DNA of 64,000 nt, taken from contig NZ_CP108025.1 of the NCBI RefSeq assembly GCF_041435095.1, positions 6,944,001 to 7,008,000 of the forward strand. Direction: 5' to 3'. A program made the translations under genes and the position numbers. Under the pieces are notes generated by a model. That model searched no databases, was not told the origin of the DNA, and was given only the letters and a program-made list of their open reading frames with translations. Of the stretch, positions 16,577 to 25,521 are shown piece by piece. The first letter of the stretch is position 1. Every line of letters starts with the position of its first letter. This DNA comes from Kitasatospora sp. NBC_00315. GTDB lineage: Bacteria; Actinomycetota; Actinomycetes; Streptomycetales; Streptomycetaceae.

Positions 16577-16630
16577 CACTCGGGGCCGGGCGCGTCCCGG
16601 CCCCGATCGCCCGCCCGACGGCGATTCCCG

Positions 16631-16657
16631 GGAGCACCGGTGGGCCACCGGTGCTCC
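16631..16657. terminator. Terminator hairpin between converging genes
   Basis: GGAGCACCGGTGG (16631-16643) and its exact reverse complement (16645-16657) form a 13-bp stem with a minimal loop. It lies between the radical SAM gene and the convergent LysE gene. Confidence 0.75.
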
Positions 16658-16685
16658 GCCTCCGGTGGCCCCCGCGTCGGGTCCT

Positions 16686-17324
16686 TCAGTCCTTACGGCC
16701 CGTCGCGGCGACCGTCACGCCGAGGCCGATCATCGTGAGCCCGCCGATCCCACCGATCAGCGCGAGCCGGCGCGGTGAGCGGACGAACCAGCTCCGCATG
16801 GTGCCGGCGGCGAGGCCCCACACGCTGTCGGACGCCACCGCGATGATGTTGAAGACCAGGCCGAGTACCAGCATCTGCGCCGTGACGCGCCCCCGGTCGC
16901 GATCGACGAACTGGGGGAGGACGGCGGCGAAGAAGACCATCGTCTTGGGGTTCGCCACGCCGACCGCGAATCCCTCCCACAGCGTGCGCAGGCCGCCCCG
17001 GGCGGGGGCGTCACCGGCGAAGGCGGCCTGCAGGGATCCGCGCCGCTGCACCGCCCGGGCTCCGAGGTACACCAGGTACGCGGCGCCCAGCAGCTTCAGT
17101 GCCGTGAAGACCAGGACCGAGCGTTCCACGATGCTTCCGACCCCGAGGGCCACGGCCACGACGAGCAGGTACGAGCCGAGGGTGTTCCCCGCGACCGTGG
17201 TCAGCGCGGCACGACGCCCCTGCGCCAGGGCCCGTCCGATCACGAACAGCACGCTGGGGCCGGGGATCACGATCAGCAGGAGGGACATGGCCGCGAACGC
17301 GATCAGCCGGTCGGAGGACACCAT
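16686..17324 (-). CDS. LysE/RhtB-family exporter
   Basis: 212 residues starting at ATG 17324; an upstream GTG at 17339 is possible. The N-terminus carries the family motif IPGPSVLFVIGRALAQGRR in the first membrane segment pair. Later come GAAYLVYLGAR and ANPKTMVFFAAVLPQFV, which place it firmly in LysE/RhtB (about six membrane segments). These proteins export amino acids and small polar metabolites. It converges on the radical SAM gene, so it may be either the edge of the cluster or an unrelated flanking gene. It could export the product, but that is inference. Confidence 0.9.
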   Translation of the reverse strand: MVSSDRLIAFAAMSLLLIVIPGPSVLFVIGRALAQGRRAALTTVAGNTLGSYLLVVAVALGVGSIVERSVLVFTALKLLGAAYLVYLGARAVQRRGSLQAAFAGDAPARGGLRTLWEGFAVGVANPKTMVFFAAVLPQFVDRDRGRVTAQMLVLGLVFNIIAVASDSVWGLAAGTMRSWFVRSPRRLALIGGIGGLTMIGLGVTVAATGRKD

Positions 17325-17599
17325 GGGGTCATGTAACACGGAGACCGCGTCCGACCGCAGCCGCTTTTTCGGACGCGGACCACCGCGGGCCGCTCCGGCA
17401 GTCGGGCAGTCGGGCAGTCGCGCGGGGGCGCGGGGGCGCGGATCGGGGCCGGATCGGGGCCTCGGTTCGGCGCCGGGCCACCGGAGCCGGGGACGGGGCG
17501 CGCCGGCGGTGCGGCGGAACGCCCTTGAGCGCCGCCGGGGTTGTCGGTGCTCGCCGATACGGTCGGGGTCCGAGCCGTTCCGACGAGAGGGAACCGACC

Positions 17600-18295
17600 G
17601 TGCCCGACCGGTCCGATGAGTTCACCGCGCGCCTGCGCGCCCTGCTGTCCGCGCCCGAGGCCGCCGCGGACCTGCGCCGGTACTTCTGCACCCGGGCCGC
17701 CGACGGAAGGGCGCCCGCGTACACCGGGGCCCGGTTCGAGCACCTGGACGGCGGCGGGGACCGGCCCGGGGTGGCCGACACCCTCACGGCCGCCGACCTG
17801 GCAGCCGTCCAGACCCTGTCGGTCACCGTGCCGGCCCGGGCGGCGATCGCCCTGCTGGAGGGAGACCTCGGTGTGACGCTGGCCGGGCTGCTGGCCGGCA
17901 TACCCCGCGATCTGGACCTGGCCGAGGCGGAGCCGGGCGTGCTGGCGGCCGGATCGCCGGCCGACCTGGCCTGGCACCTGCTGAAGGAGGAGCCCGGGCT
18001 CGGGTGGGTGATGACCGGGAAGTTGCTGGCCCGCAAGCGTCCGCGTCTGATCCCGGTCTACGACCACGTGGTGCGCTGCGCGGTCGGCCGCCCCGACTCC
18101 TACTGGCTCTCGCTGCGGCAGGCACTGGCGGCCGACGGCGGTGCCCTGCACGAGCAACTGCTCGCCCTGCGAGCCACGGCCGACGTGCCGCGGACGGTGA
18201 GCGCGATCAGGGTGTGCGACGTGGTGCTGTGGATGCGTCACGTCACCGGCCACCAGGCCAAGGGCTGCCCCGGCGTGGCCGTACAGCCGCGCTGA
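17600..18295 (+). CDS. Conserved actinobacterial protein, DUF6308-like
   Basis: 231 residues from GTG 17600 after GAGAGGGAA. Notable segments are a helical N-terminus, GLGWVMTGKLLARKRP, RLIPVYDHVVRCAVG and a C-terminal VCDVVLWMRHVTGH. The sequence looks like the DUF6308 proteins widespread in Streptomyces, whose helical arrangement resembles DNA-glycosylase-like HhH proteins, but no catalytic residue can be assigned. No signal peptide or membrane segment. It stands alone between the LysE gene and a repeat tract, and its stop codon lies inside the first repeat unit. Function unknown. Confidence 0.7.
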   Translation: MPDRSDEFTARLRALLSAPEAAADLRRYFCTRAADGRAPAYTGARFEHLDGGGDRPGVADTLTAADLAAVQTLSVTVPARAAIALLEGDLGVTLAGLLAGIPRDLDLAEAEPGVLAAGSPADLAWHLLKEEPGLGWVMTGKLLARKRPRLIPVYDHVVRCAVGRPDSYWLSLRQALAADGGALHEQLLALRATADVPRTVSAIRVCDVVLWMRHVTGHQAKGCPGVAVQPR

Positions 18296-18384
18296 GCGCT
18301 CCGACCGCTGCGACCGCGCTGAGCGCTGCGACCGCGCTGAGCGCTCCGACCGCGCTGAGCGTCCGACCGCTCCGACCGCTCCGA
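18286..18384. repeat. Degenerate 18-bp tandem repeat in a 306-base gap
   Basis: Variants of the unit CCGCGCTGAGCGCTCCGA recur about five times, with shortened copies near the end. The repeat begins within the last codons of the DUF6308-like gene. The remainder of the gap to 18601 is GC-rich with no clear feature apart from the ribosome binding site of the next gene. Confidence 0.8.
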
Positions 18385-18601
18385 GTGGAGAAGGCGGAAA
18401 GCGGGGAAAGCGGGGAGCCGGGAGAACGGCCGCCGGGCGATGGTCCGATCGGTGGCGCCGGTGTTGCCCCGGCCGGGTGACGGCTCCGGCCGGTCGCCGG
18501 TGGCCGGAGCACCGCGGGTGGTGCGGTGGGGGTGGTCGGTGTCCCGCACCGCCCGGTCCCGATCGGCCCCCGTCGCGACCACCCCGCCCCGAGGAGCACC
18601 C

Positions 18602-19759
18602 ATGCCGCTGCCCCGTCCGCGCCTTCGCCCGCTGCTCGCCGTACTGGCCGCCGCCTCGGTGCTCGGCCTGGCACCCCTCCCCGCCCAGGCGCGTCCGGCG
18701 CAGGACGAGAACCGGCTGCAACGGCGCCTGGCGGAGCTGGTCGGCAGGGCGGACGGCCCGCCCGGCGTCATCGCCGTGCTCCGGTACGGTTCGCACCGCG
18801 AGGTCCTGCACGCGGGCGTCGCCGAGGTGGGGAGCGCTCGGCCGCCGCAGCCGACCGACCACATGCGGATCGCCAGCGCGGCCAAGGCCTTCAGCGGAGC
18901 GGTGGCGCTCGGGCTGGTCGACAGCGGATTGCTCGGACTGGACGACACCCTGGCCGAGCGCCTGCCCGCGCTGCCCGCGGCTTGGGGGTCGGTGACGTTG
19001 CGTCAACTGCTCAACCACACCAGCGGGCTGCCGGACTACAGTGCGGCGCCGGAGTTTCGTGCGATCATCCAGGCCGACCCGCACCACCGCTTCGACTCCC
19101 GCTGCCTCCTCGACTTCGTCGCCGGCCAGGATCTTGAGTTCGCCCCGGGCTCCCGCTACGCCTACTCCAACTCGGACAACATCGCGGTCGCCCTGATGGC
19201 GGAGGCCGCCACCGGCCGCCGCTACGAGGACCTGCTGCGCACGGAGGTGTACCGGCCGCTCGGGCTGACCGGGACCACCCTTCCCCAGGGCTACCGGCTG
19301 CCCCGGCCCTACCTGCACGGCTACGCCGTCCAGCCGCCGGACGCGCCCGAGGACGTCAGCACGCTCTTCGGGGCCTCCGGCGCCTGGGCCTCCGGCGGGA
19401 TCGTCTCCACCCCGGACGACCTGGGCAGGTTCATGGGCGCGTACGCCGGGGGCCGCCTGATCGCTCCGGCCGTCCGCAGGCAGCAACTCACCTTCGTCGA
19501 CGGCGCCTCGGAGCCCGCCGGGCCGGGCCGCAACGAGGCCGGACTGGCGATCTTCCGCTACACCACCAGGTGCGGCGTGGTCTACGGCCACACCGGCAAC
19601 ACCGCCGGCTACACGCAGCTGGCGGTCGGCACCCCGGACGGCAGCCGCTCACTGGCCTTCTCCGTCACCTCGCAGGTCAACCAGAGCGGAACCCCGGACC
19701 TGCTGGCCGAACTCCGGTCCGTCCAGGAGGACTTCGTCTGCGCGCTGCTGAACGACTGA
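18602..19759 (+). CDS. Secreted serine hydrolase (beta-lactamase / D-Ala-D-Ala carboxypeptidase class C family)
   Basis: 385 residues from ATG 18602, with GAGGAG a few bases upstream. A Sec signal peptide (RPRLRP, then a hydrophobic stretch, then PAQARPA) covers residues 1-28. The serine motif is SAAK in MRIASAAKAF, the tyrosine motif YSN in YAYSNSDN, and the third motif HTGNTAGY replaces KTG, as in class C/DD-peptidase R61 relatives. It therefore acts outside the membrane, on peptidoglycan peptides or small esters. It is monocistronic and followed by a perfect terminator. Confidence 0.9.
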   Translation: MPLPRPRLRPLLAVLAAASVLGLAPLPAQARPAQDENRLQRRLAELVGRADGPPGVIAVLRYGSHREVLHAGVAEVGSARPPQPTDHMRIASAAKAFSGAVALGLVDSGLLGLDDTLAERLPALPAAWGSVTLRQLLNHTSGLPDYSAAPEFRAIIQADPHHRFDSRCLLDFVAGQDLEFAPGSRYAYSNSDNIAVALMAEAATGRRYEDLLRTEVYRPLGLTGTTLPQGYRLPRPYLHGYAVQPPDAPEDVSTLFGASGAWASGGIVSTPDDLGRFMGAYAGGRLIAPAVRRQQLTFVDGASEPAGPGRNEAGLAIFRYTTRCGVVYGHTGNTAGYTQLAVGTPDGSRSLAFSVTSQVNQSGTPDLLAELRSVQEDFVCALLND

Positions 19760-19814
19760 GGTCGCCCGTCGGTCGTCGCTCCGGCCGGACGGGGACACTC
19801 CGGCGCACCGGCGC

Positions 19815-19851
19815 GGTCGGCCGGCCCCCTCGCCGAGGGGGCCGGCCGACC
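19815..19851. terminator. Bidirectional terminator, 17-bp perfect stem
   Basis: Arms 19815-19831 and 19835-19851 are exact reverse complements around a 3-base GCC loop. It serves the convergent serine hydrolase and fasciclin genes. Confidence 0.88.
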
Positions 19852-19865
19852 GGGAGGACGGACGG

Positions 19866-20528
19866 TCAGGAGGTCGGCGGCATCAGGACGGTGTCGACGA
19901 TGTAGACGGTGGCGTTCGCGGTGTGGACGTTGCCGCAGAGCACCTTGGCGTTGCTGTTGACGGTGAAGTCCTGGCCGGACCCGGTGACCATGACGTCGCC
20001 GCCCTCCAGGGTCTTGTGGGTGCCGGCCAGGGCGGCGGGCGCCAGGCTGTCGGGGGTGACGTGGTACGTGAGGATCTTGGTGAGCATGGCCTTGTCCGCC
20101 AGCACCTTGTCCAGGGTCTCCTTCGGGAGCTTGGCGAAGGCGTCGTTGGTCGGGGCGAACACCGTCACGCCCTTGGCCGAGTTGAGCGTGTCGACCAGGC
20201 CCGCCGCCTTCACCGCCGTCACGAGGGTGGACAGCAGCGGGTTGTTGGAGGCGGCGGTGGCCACCGGGTCCTGCGCCATGCCGCTGAAGCTGCCCGAGCC
20301 GTCCTTCGGCACGGCGGAACAGGCGGCACCGAAGGGGGCGTCCATGGCGGCGGCGCTCGGCGAGGACATGGCGGGGGAGGCGCTGGTCGCGGCCGGGGCC
20401 GACGAGGCGGCCTTGGCACTCGACGAGGAGGAGTCGCCACTGCTCCCGCAGGCCGTGAGACCGAGCGAGAGAGCGCCGACGGCGAGCACGACGGCGACGG
20501 TGCGGGTACGGGTGGTGGTCACGGACAT
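19866..20528 (-). CDS. Fasciclin-domain lipoprotein
   Basis: 220 residues from ATG 20528, with AGGAG nine bases upstream. The signal peptide ends in the lipobox LTAC, so it is lipid-anchored outside the cell. A Ser/Ala-rich linker follows (about 25-70), then a single FAS1 domain with VTVFAPTNDAFAKLP and a C-terminal VYIVDTVLMPP. FAS1 domains mediate adhesion or protein contacts. It lies 178 bases downstream of the sulfite-oxidase-like gene on the same strand; fasciclin lipoproteins are often found with such oxidoreductases in Streptomyces, so functional linkage is likely but not shown. Confidence 0.93.
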   Translation of the reverse strand: MSVTTTRTRTVAVVLAVGALSLGLTACGSSGDSSSSSAKAASSAPAATSASPAMSSPSAAAMDAPFGAACSAVPKDGSGSFSGMAQDPVATAASNNPLLSTLVTAVKAAGLVDTLNSAKGVTVFAPTNDAFAKLPKETLDKVLADKAMLTKILTYHVTPDSLAPAALAGTHKTLEGGDVMVTGSGQDFTVNSNAKVLCGNVHTANATVYIVDTVLMPPTS

Positions 20529-20629
20529 GGTGGGTCTGCTCCTGGGGATCGCCGGTTCCGGGCATGGCGGTGCCGTGGCCCGGGCTCGGGTGAAGGTTCC
20601 CGCCGGACCGTTGAGTCGGTGGGCGGGTG

Positions 20630-20675
20630 GGTCGGTGGGTCGGTGGGTCGGTGGGTCGGTGAGTCGGTGGATCGG
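20630..20675. repeat. 8-bp tandem repeat (GGTCGGTG)n
   Basis: About five direct copies of GGTCGGTG with small variations lie between the oxidoreductase and fasciclin genes. No ORF here. Confidence 0.75.
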
Positions 20676-20706
20676 TCGAGTGGCAGAAGGGGTGTCGGAC
20701 GGGTGG

Positions 20707-22356
20707 TCAGGTGACGGTGACCACGGTGCTGTGCCAGCCCGTGGATCCGCTCGGGTACGGAGTGACGCGCGCCTCGGGCTGCACGGCCCCGGTGGCATCG
20801 GTGGCGCGGACCTGGAGGGTGTGGGTGCCGGGGCGGGCGCCCTTCCAGTCGTAACTCCACTGGCGCCAGAGATCGGGCCCGGCGTCAGTGGCCAGGGTGG
20901 CCTCGGCCCATGGACCGTCGTCCACCCGGATCTCCACCGCGGCGATCCCGCGATGGGTGGCCCAGGCGGTACCGGCCACGCCGACGGTTCCGGCGGGCAC
21001 CCGGGCGAACCCGGACGGCACCTCGATCCGGGAGGCGGTGCGCACCACACCCGCCCGGTCCCAGCCGCGCTCGACCCAGTAGGGGTCGTACGCGGCGAAG
21101 GTGGTGACCTCCAGGTCCACCAGCCACTTGGTGGCCGAGGTGTACCCGTAGAAGCCGGGCACCACCGTGCGGCAGGGGAAGCCGTGCGCGATGGGCAGCG
21201 TCTCGCCGTTCATCGCGACGGCGAGCAGCCCCCGGCGACCGTCGAGCACACCGTCCAGCGGAGTGCCGATGGTCATCCCGTCCTTCGAGCGGCCGACCAG
21301 CTGGTCGGCGCCCGCCCGTACGCCGGCCTCGCGCAGCAGCGCGGGGAGCGAGGCGCCCAACCAGCGGGTGGTGCCCACGTACGGGCCGCCCACCTCGTTG
21401 GAGACGCAGGACAGGGTGTGGTCCAGCTCCTCCAGCGGTCGTCGGAGCAGTTCGTCGAAGCTGATCTCCAGCGGACGGTCGACCAGGCCGTGCACCCGTA
21501 GCGACCAGTCACGCGGATCGATCCGGGGCAGGGTCAGCGCCGTGTCGACCCGGTAGAAGTCGGCGTTCGGGGTGACGAACGGCGACAGGCCGGGGACGTC
21601 GGGGTGGACGGCCCGCACCAGTGCGGGCGCGGGCCTGGCCGGCGGCGGTATCCGCACGGCGCGCCGTGCGCCGCCGACGTCCTCGCGCGCCGCGGTGAGC
21701 GCCCGGCCGCCGTAGCCGGCGGCGGCCGCGATCGCCGCGGCGGCGCCGGTGACGATCAAGAACTGCCGCCGGGCGGCCCCGGCCGCCGCCTGCGCCGCCT
21801 GCGCCGCTTCCGGCTCGACGGGGGCGGACGGAACGGGGGCGGACGGGACGGCCGCCCGGTAGCGGCCGGCGAGCAGGACCAGGACGGCGGCGCCGAGCAA
21901 CCCGGCGGCCAGCGAGGGAAGCAGGGCGCCGGCGCCGGCGGTGTCGTGGGACATCGCGGCCCAGGCTCCGACACCCCCGAACGCCACGAAGACCGCGGCG
22001 CCGGCCCACCGGCGCCGCACCGCGATCAGCCCGGCCAGCACGGCGAGCGCCGCGAGGGTCAGGTAGATCCCGCCGAGCAGCACCGTCTTGTCGTCGGTGC
22101 CGAACCTGCGGACGGCGAATTCCTTCAGCCAGGTCGGCGTCAGGTCGATCGCCGCCGAGCCGACCGCGAGCGCCGGTGCGCCGGCCGCTCCCGTGAAGGC
22201 GGCGACCAGTTGGCCGGCCGCGAGCGCGGCACCGGCCGCGGCCACCCCCACGGCCGCGGCACCGGCCGTGCGGACCGCCAGGACGCGCAGGCGTCGTGGA
22301 CGAGGTCCACCGGGGGAGGCCGGCCTGTCGCCGGGTTCGCTGCTCACACACCCCAT
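20707..22356 (-). CDS. Membrane-anchored molybdopterin oxidoreductase, sulfite oxidase-like
   Basis: 549 residues if translation starts at ATG 22356; GTG 22347 is an alternative. The N-terminal third has about five hydrophobic segments, with the last near AAAAIAAAAGYGG, so the catalytic part probably faces outward. The Mo-cofactor domain follows: FVTPNADFYRVDTAL, RPLEISFDELL and SCVSNEVGGPYVG, whose cysteine is the molybdenum ligand. GFPCRTVVPGFYGY and a C-terminal Ig-like dimerisation domain (about 450-549) complete the family layout. Electron acceptor and substrate cannot be deduced. Confidence 0.9.
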   Translation of the reverse strand: MGCVSSEPGDRPASPGGPRPRRLRVLAVRTAGAAAVGVAAAGAALAAGQLVAAFTGAAGAPALAVGSAAIDLTPTWLKEFAVRRFGTDDKTVLLGGIYLTLAALAVLAGLIAVRRRWAGAAVFVAFGGVGAWAAMSHDTAGAGALLPSLAAGLLGAAVLVLLAGRYRAAVPSAPVPSAPVEPEAAQAAQAAAGAARRQFLIVTGAAAAIAAAAGYGGRALTAAREDVGGARRAVRIPPPARPAPALVRAVHPDVPGLSPFVTPNADFYRVDTALTLPRIDPRDWSLRVHGLVDRPLEISFDELLRRPLEELDHTLSCVSNEVGGPYVGTTRWLGASLPALLREAGVRAGADQLVGRSKDGMTIGTPLDGVLDGRRGLLAVAMNGETLPIAHGFPCRTVVPGFYGYTSATKWLVDLEVTTFAAYDPYWVERGWDRAGVVRTASRIEVPSGFARVPAGTVGVAGTAWATHRGIAAVEIRVDDGPWAEATLATDAGPDLWRQWSYDWKGARPGTHTLQVRATDATGAVQPEARVTPYPSGSTGWHSTVVTVT

Positions 22357-22669
22357 TCGGCGCAGCCCCTGCGCCGGATGGGTGCGAATGACGATCTCAC
22401 CCTTGAGAGTGAAAACAGGTGCCTGAGCTGGGGAATGACCGGCGGTCAGTCGACCCGGCCGGCGCGCGGCCCGCCGCCGAGGAGGGACGGGCGGTGGCGC
22501 GACCACCGCCAGGTCGTCGACGCGACCGCGCGGAGGTTCCGGACCGGCTCCGGGTAAGGGCGAGGGCGGCCACCCGCTACGAGAAGACCGCCATCGTCCA
22601 CCGGGCAGGACTCCACCTCGCCGGCATCTTCCTTCGGGTCGGCACGCCGACCCGAAGGAAACGCCCTGG
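22357..22669. other. Intergenic region upstream of the oxidoreductase
   Basis: This 313-base gap holds the presumed promoter of the oxidoreductase near 22400 (AT-richer GAAAACAGG stretch) and the terminator of the GntR gene at its right end. I see no convincing ORF. Confidence 0.5.
22629..22660 (-). terminator. Terminator hairpin after the GntR gene
   Basis: TTCCTTCGGGTCGGC (22629-22643) is followed two bases later by its perfect reverse complement (22646-22660). It begins ten bases past the GntR stop on the minus strand and ends in an A/T-rich edge. Confidence 0.85.
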
Positions 22670-23362
22670 CTAGGTGGGCCGACCCGAATCGTGAGCCAGA
22701 GCGGCCGCGGTCATGGTGAGGTGCTGAATCAGGAGCGCGGCCGCGGTGTCGGCGTCGCGGGCCAGCGCCGCTTCCTCCAGCCTCCGGTGTTCCGTGGCAC
22801 CGTCCCGGTCCGGGTCGCGGTGTGCCGACCAACGGCGGGCCAGCTCGCTCGCGGTCCACAAGCGGTCGAAGGTCTCCAGCAGGGCGGGATTGCCGCATCC
22901 CTCCAGGAGCGTGCGGTGGAAGGTTCTGTGGGCCTCGGCCCATGCGTCCGTGTAGTGCTCGCCCTCCTCCGGTGCGTACGCCGGGGTGCGGGCCAGGCGA
23001 TGGTGGGCGGCCCGAACGCGGGCCTCCCAGTCGATGTCGCCGCGCTCGACGGACATGCGCAGGACCACCGGTTCGATGGTCCGGCGGGCCTCCGTGATCT
23101 CCTGCCAGCGCTGGTCGGAGAAGGACGGGACCACGAATCCCCGGTTGGGCAGCCGGTCGGCGAGCCCCTCGCCGACCAGCCGCACGAGCGCCTCACGCGT
23201 GACGGCCAGGCTCACGCCCCGCTCCCTGGCGAGGTCCTGCGGTTTGAGGGCGGCAGCAGGGGCGTAGTGCCCGCTCATGATCGCGCTCCGCAGGTGTGCG
23301 TAGACCTGCTCGGAAAGCATCTGCTTTCCGGCGGGGGTCGGGTCGGGAGGGGTGCCAGTCAT
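22670..23362 (-). CDS. GntR-family transcriptional regulator, FCD subgroup
   Basis: 230 residues from ATG 23362. Residues 15-75 form the winged helix: LSEQVYAHLRSAIMSGHYAPA, then DLARERGVSLAVTREALVRL and GLADRLPNRGFVV, the classic GntR pattern. The C-terminal all-helical FCD domain carries metal/ligand-binding histidines (AHRTFHRTLLEG, IQHLTM). FCD regulators sense small organic acids. It diverges from the SCO6745-family gene, and the 14-bp palindrome between them (23387-23400) is probably its operator. Confidence 0.9.
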   Translation of the reverse strand: MTGTPPDPTPAGKQMLSEQVYAHLRSAIMSGHYAPAAALKPQDLARERGVSLAVTREALVRLVGEGLADRLPNRGFVVPSFSDQRWQEITEARRTIEPVVLRMSVERGDIDWEARVRAAHHRLARTPAYAPEEGEHYTDAWAEAHRTFHRTLLEGCGNPALLETFDRLWTASELARRWSAHRDPDRDGATEHRRLEEAALARDADTAAALLIQHLTMTAAALAHDSGRPT

Positions 23363-23386
23363 GAGGCCAGCCTAGACGATCGTCCA

Positions 23387-23400
23387 GATAATCGATTATC
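23387..23400. promoter_or_regulatory. Palindromic operator GATAATCGATTATC
   Basis: A perfect 14-bp palindrome in an unusually AT-rich patch, 25 bases upstream of the GntR start. It overlaps where promoters of both divergent genes should lie and is the likely GntR binding site. Confidence 0.7.
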
Positions 23401-23625
23401 CGTGTTATCGTCGATTCATTGACGGACGGGACATCGTCGCCGGCGCCGGTCATCGACTTCGGTGCACGCCTTCGACGTCGCCTCGACAGGCGTCCGGGCC
23501 GACGCGACCCCGGCCTTCCTCGGCCTCATCACGGCCGGTCACACCCTCGGCCACGCGGCGCTGACCGGCACCCCCGAAACCGCCGCCCGACAGGCGCCGC
23601 CCGACTCCAGGGAGAAGCAACCGCG

Positions 23626-24522
23626 ATGCACCTCGACGACCTTGCCGACTCGGCCCGCCCCGGCGACGGCCCGATGGACCTGAACGCCGTCCGCGACGTC
23701 AGCCGTGCCATCAGCTCCGCCCACATGTTCGTTTACCTCGCCCCCGAGAGCGCGGCGGAAGCCGCCGCACTCGGCGTGACCGACCGCGGAGCGGCGTACC
23801 TGGCCTTCCGGTCGGCCGCGATGGGCGCGGTTCCCTGGCAGGTCACGCTCGCGGCCTTCTACAACTTCAGCCCGCGGGCGGTGCGGACCATGGCGGGTGT
23901 GTGGGACACCGCGTCGCCCGAGCGGTGGCAGGCCGCCCGATTCCTGGCCGTGGAACGGGCGATGCGGGCCGTCGGCGCACGCCTCACGGACGATCACCTC
24001 GCCGAGGCGCGCTCGCTGATCGACCCGGTCGTCACCGGCGCCGACTACGCCGGCAAGGTGCTGGCCGCCGCGAACGCCTCGGTCGCGCTTCCGTCCGATC
24101 CCCTCGTGGCACTGTGGCAGCAGATCACGGTGGCGCGCGAATGGCGCGGCGACGCCCATAACGTCGTGCTCGCCGACAACGGCCTCGGGCCGTGCGACTG
24201 CCTCGTTCTGCACACCGCGACGGGCCGCCTCCCGGCGCCCCTCGCGCGGGCCACCCGCCAGTGGAACGACGAGGAGTGGAGCGCGGCGACGGCACGGCTC
24301 ACCCTGCGGGGTTGGCTCGACTCCAACGCCGTGCTCACCGACGCCGGCAGCGCGGCCCGCGAGCGGATCGAGGTGGAGACGGACGAGCACTGCGCCGCAC
24401 TGTGGGCGCCGATCGGCAACGCGGGTGCCCGCCGCTTGGCCGCGCTCATCGCACCGATCACCGATGCGTTCACCGCGGCGGGGACGTTTCAGGCGGTTCG
24501 GGGCCGGCAGGATCTCGCCTAG
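23626..24522 (+). CDS. SCO6745-family protein
   Basis: 298 residues from ATG 23626, chosen for GGAGAAG about eight bases upstream. Typical family segments are YLAFRSAAMG, VTLAAFYNFSPRAV, GVWDTASPERW, FLAVERAMRAV and a C-terminal winged-helix-like region with LTLRGWLDSNAVLTDAG. The family is common in Streptomyces and is annotated as helix-turn-helix or SalK-like; no enzymatic role is established to my knowledge. It is divergent from the GntR gene and 226 bases beyond its operator, so GntR control is likely. The 263 bases in front contain a weak upstream ORF from GTG 23462. Confidence 0.8.
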   Translation: MHLDDLADSARPGDGPMDLNAVRDVSRAISSAHMFVYLAPESAAEAAALGVTDRGAAYLAFRSAAMGAVPWQVTLAAFYNFSPRAVRTMAGVWDTASPERWQAARFLAVERAMRAVGARLTDDHLAEARSLIDPVVTGADYAGKVLAAANASVALPSDPLVALWQQITVAREWRGDAHNVVLADNGLGPCDCLVLHTATGRLPAPLARATRQWNDEEWSAATARLTLRGWLDSNAVLTDAGSAARERIEVETDEHCAALWAPIGNAGARRLAALIAPITDAFTAAGTFQAVRGRQDLA

Positions 24523-24824
24523 ACGATCCGTTGCCCGACGAGATCGAGTAGAGGCGTCCGGAGCCGGGCCGGACCCGCACAGCGATCCGGGCAGGCCGGC
24601 CGGGCCCGCGCCCGTCTCACCGAAGTGCCCGTTGACGCGGGCGCGGGCGACACCCTCCCCCCGGAGCGGCGGGCGGAGCCCGGTCGCGGCCCGTCCGGCA
24701 GCGGGAGCTCACCCCGGTTGCGGGGGTCGACGCGTGCTGTCGTGGCTTGCGGTCACGGTCGTCCGGTCAAGGTCGTCCGGGGCACGGGCCTGTCCCGGGG
24801 AGACGGTCACCCGGCCGTGCCGCT
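24523..24824. other. 302-base convergent intergenic region
   Basis: Between the SCO6745-family gene and the response regulator. I find only GC-rich sequence with a short direct repeat (GTCGTCCGG near 24760-24780). No gene, RNA or strong terminator is recognised. Confidence 0.5.
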
Positions 24825-25517
24825 TCACGACATGCCGGGCACAAGTCCCACCCGGTAGGCGAGGACGACCGCCTGGACGCGGTCACGCAGGCCGAGTTTC
24901 GCCAGGATTCGCGACACATAGGTCTTGACGGTCTCGGGCGTGATGAACATCGCCGCGGCGATCTCCGCGTTCGACAGCCCCTCGGCGATCAGCTGGAGCA
25001 CTTCCAGCTCACGGGGGGTCAGCACGCGCACGACGTCCTGCCTGGCCGTCCGGGAGGTGCCGGCCGGTCGCAGGTGCTGGGCGAAGTGGCCGATGAGGTG
25101 GCGGGTGACGGCGGGTGCCAGCAGGGCCTCCCCCCGGGCGACCGTCCGGATGCCGTTGACCAGCTCCGCCGTGGGCGCGTCCTTGAGGAGGAAGCCGCTC
25201 GCTCCGGCACGCAACGCGTCGTAGACGTGGGCGTCGACGTTGAACGTGGTGACGACCAGGACCTTCGACGTGTCCTCGGCATCGGGACCGGCCAGTAGCC
25301 GCGTCGCCTGGATGCCGTCGAGCAGGGGCATCCGGATGTCCATCACGACCACGTCCGGGCGCAGCCGCCGCGCGGCCTGGACCGCCTCGTGGCCGTTCTC
25401 GGCCTCCCCGACGACCTCCATGTCGGGCTGCGCGGAGAAGATGGTGGCATAGCCGGTCCGCACCAGCGCCTGGTCGTCGCAGACGAGCACGCGGATCGGT
25501 GGCGCTGCATCACTCAC
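24825..25517 (-). CDS. LuxR/NarL-type response regulator
   Basis: 230 residues from GTG 25517, with AGGAG seven bases upstream inside the end of the kinase gene. Receiver domain: acidic pair CDDQ, phosphoacceptor D60 in VVVMDIRMP, and FLLKDAP at the switch lysine. The C-terminal HTH reads LTPRELEVLQLIAEGLSNAEIA with TVKTYVSRILAKL. It is the partner of the adjacent histidine kinase, four bases apart. Regulated genes are unknown; the CPBP membrane protease upstream in the same operon may be a target or sensor component. Confidence 0.95.
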   Translation of the reverse strand: MSDAAPPIRVLVCDDQALVRTGYATIFSAQPDMEVVGEAENGHEAVQAARRLRPDVVVMDIRMPLLDGIQATRLLAGPDAEDTSKVLVVTTFNVDAHVYDALRAGASGFLLKDAPTAELVNGIRTVARGEALLAPAVTRHLIGHFAQHLRPAGTSRTARQDVVRVLTPRELEVLQLIAEGLSNAEIAAAMFITPETVKTYVSRILAKLGLRDRVQAVVLAYRVGLVPGMS

Positions 25518-25521
25518 GGGA

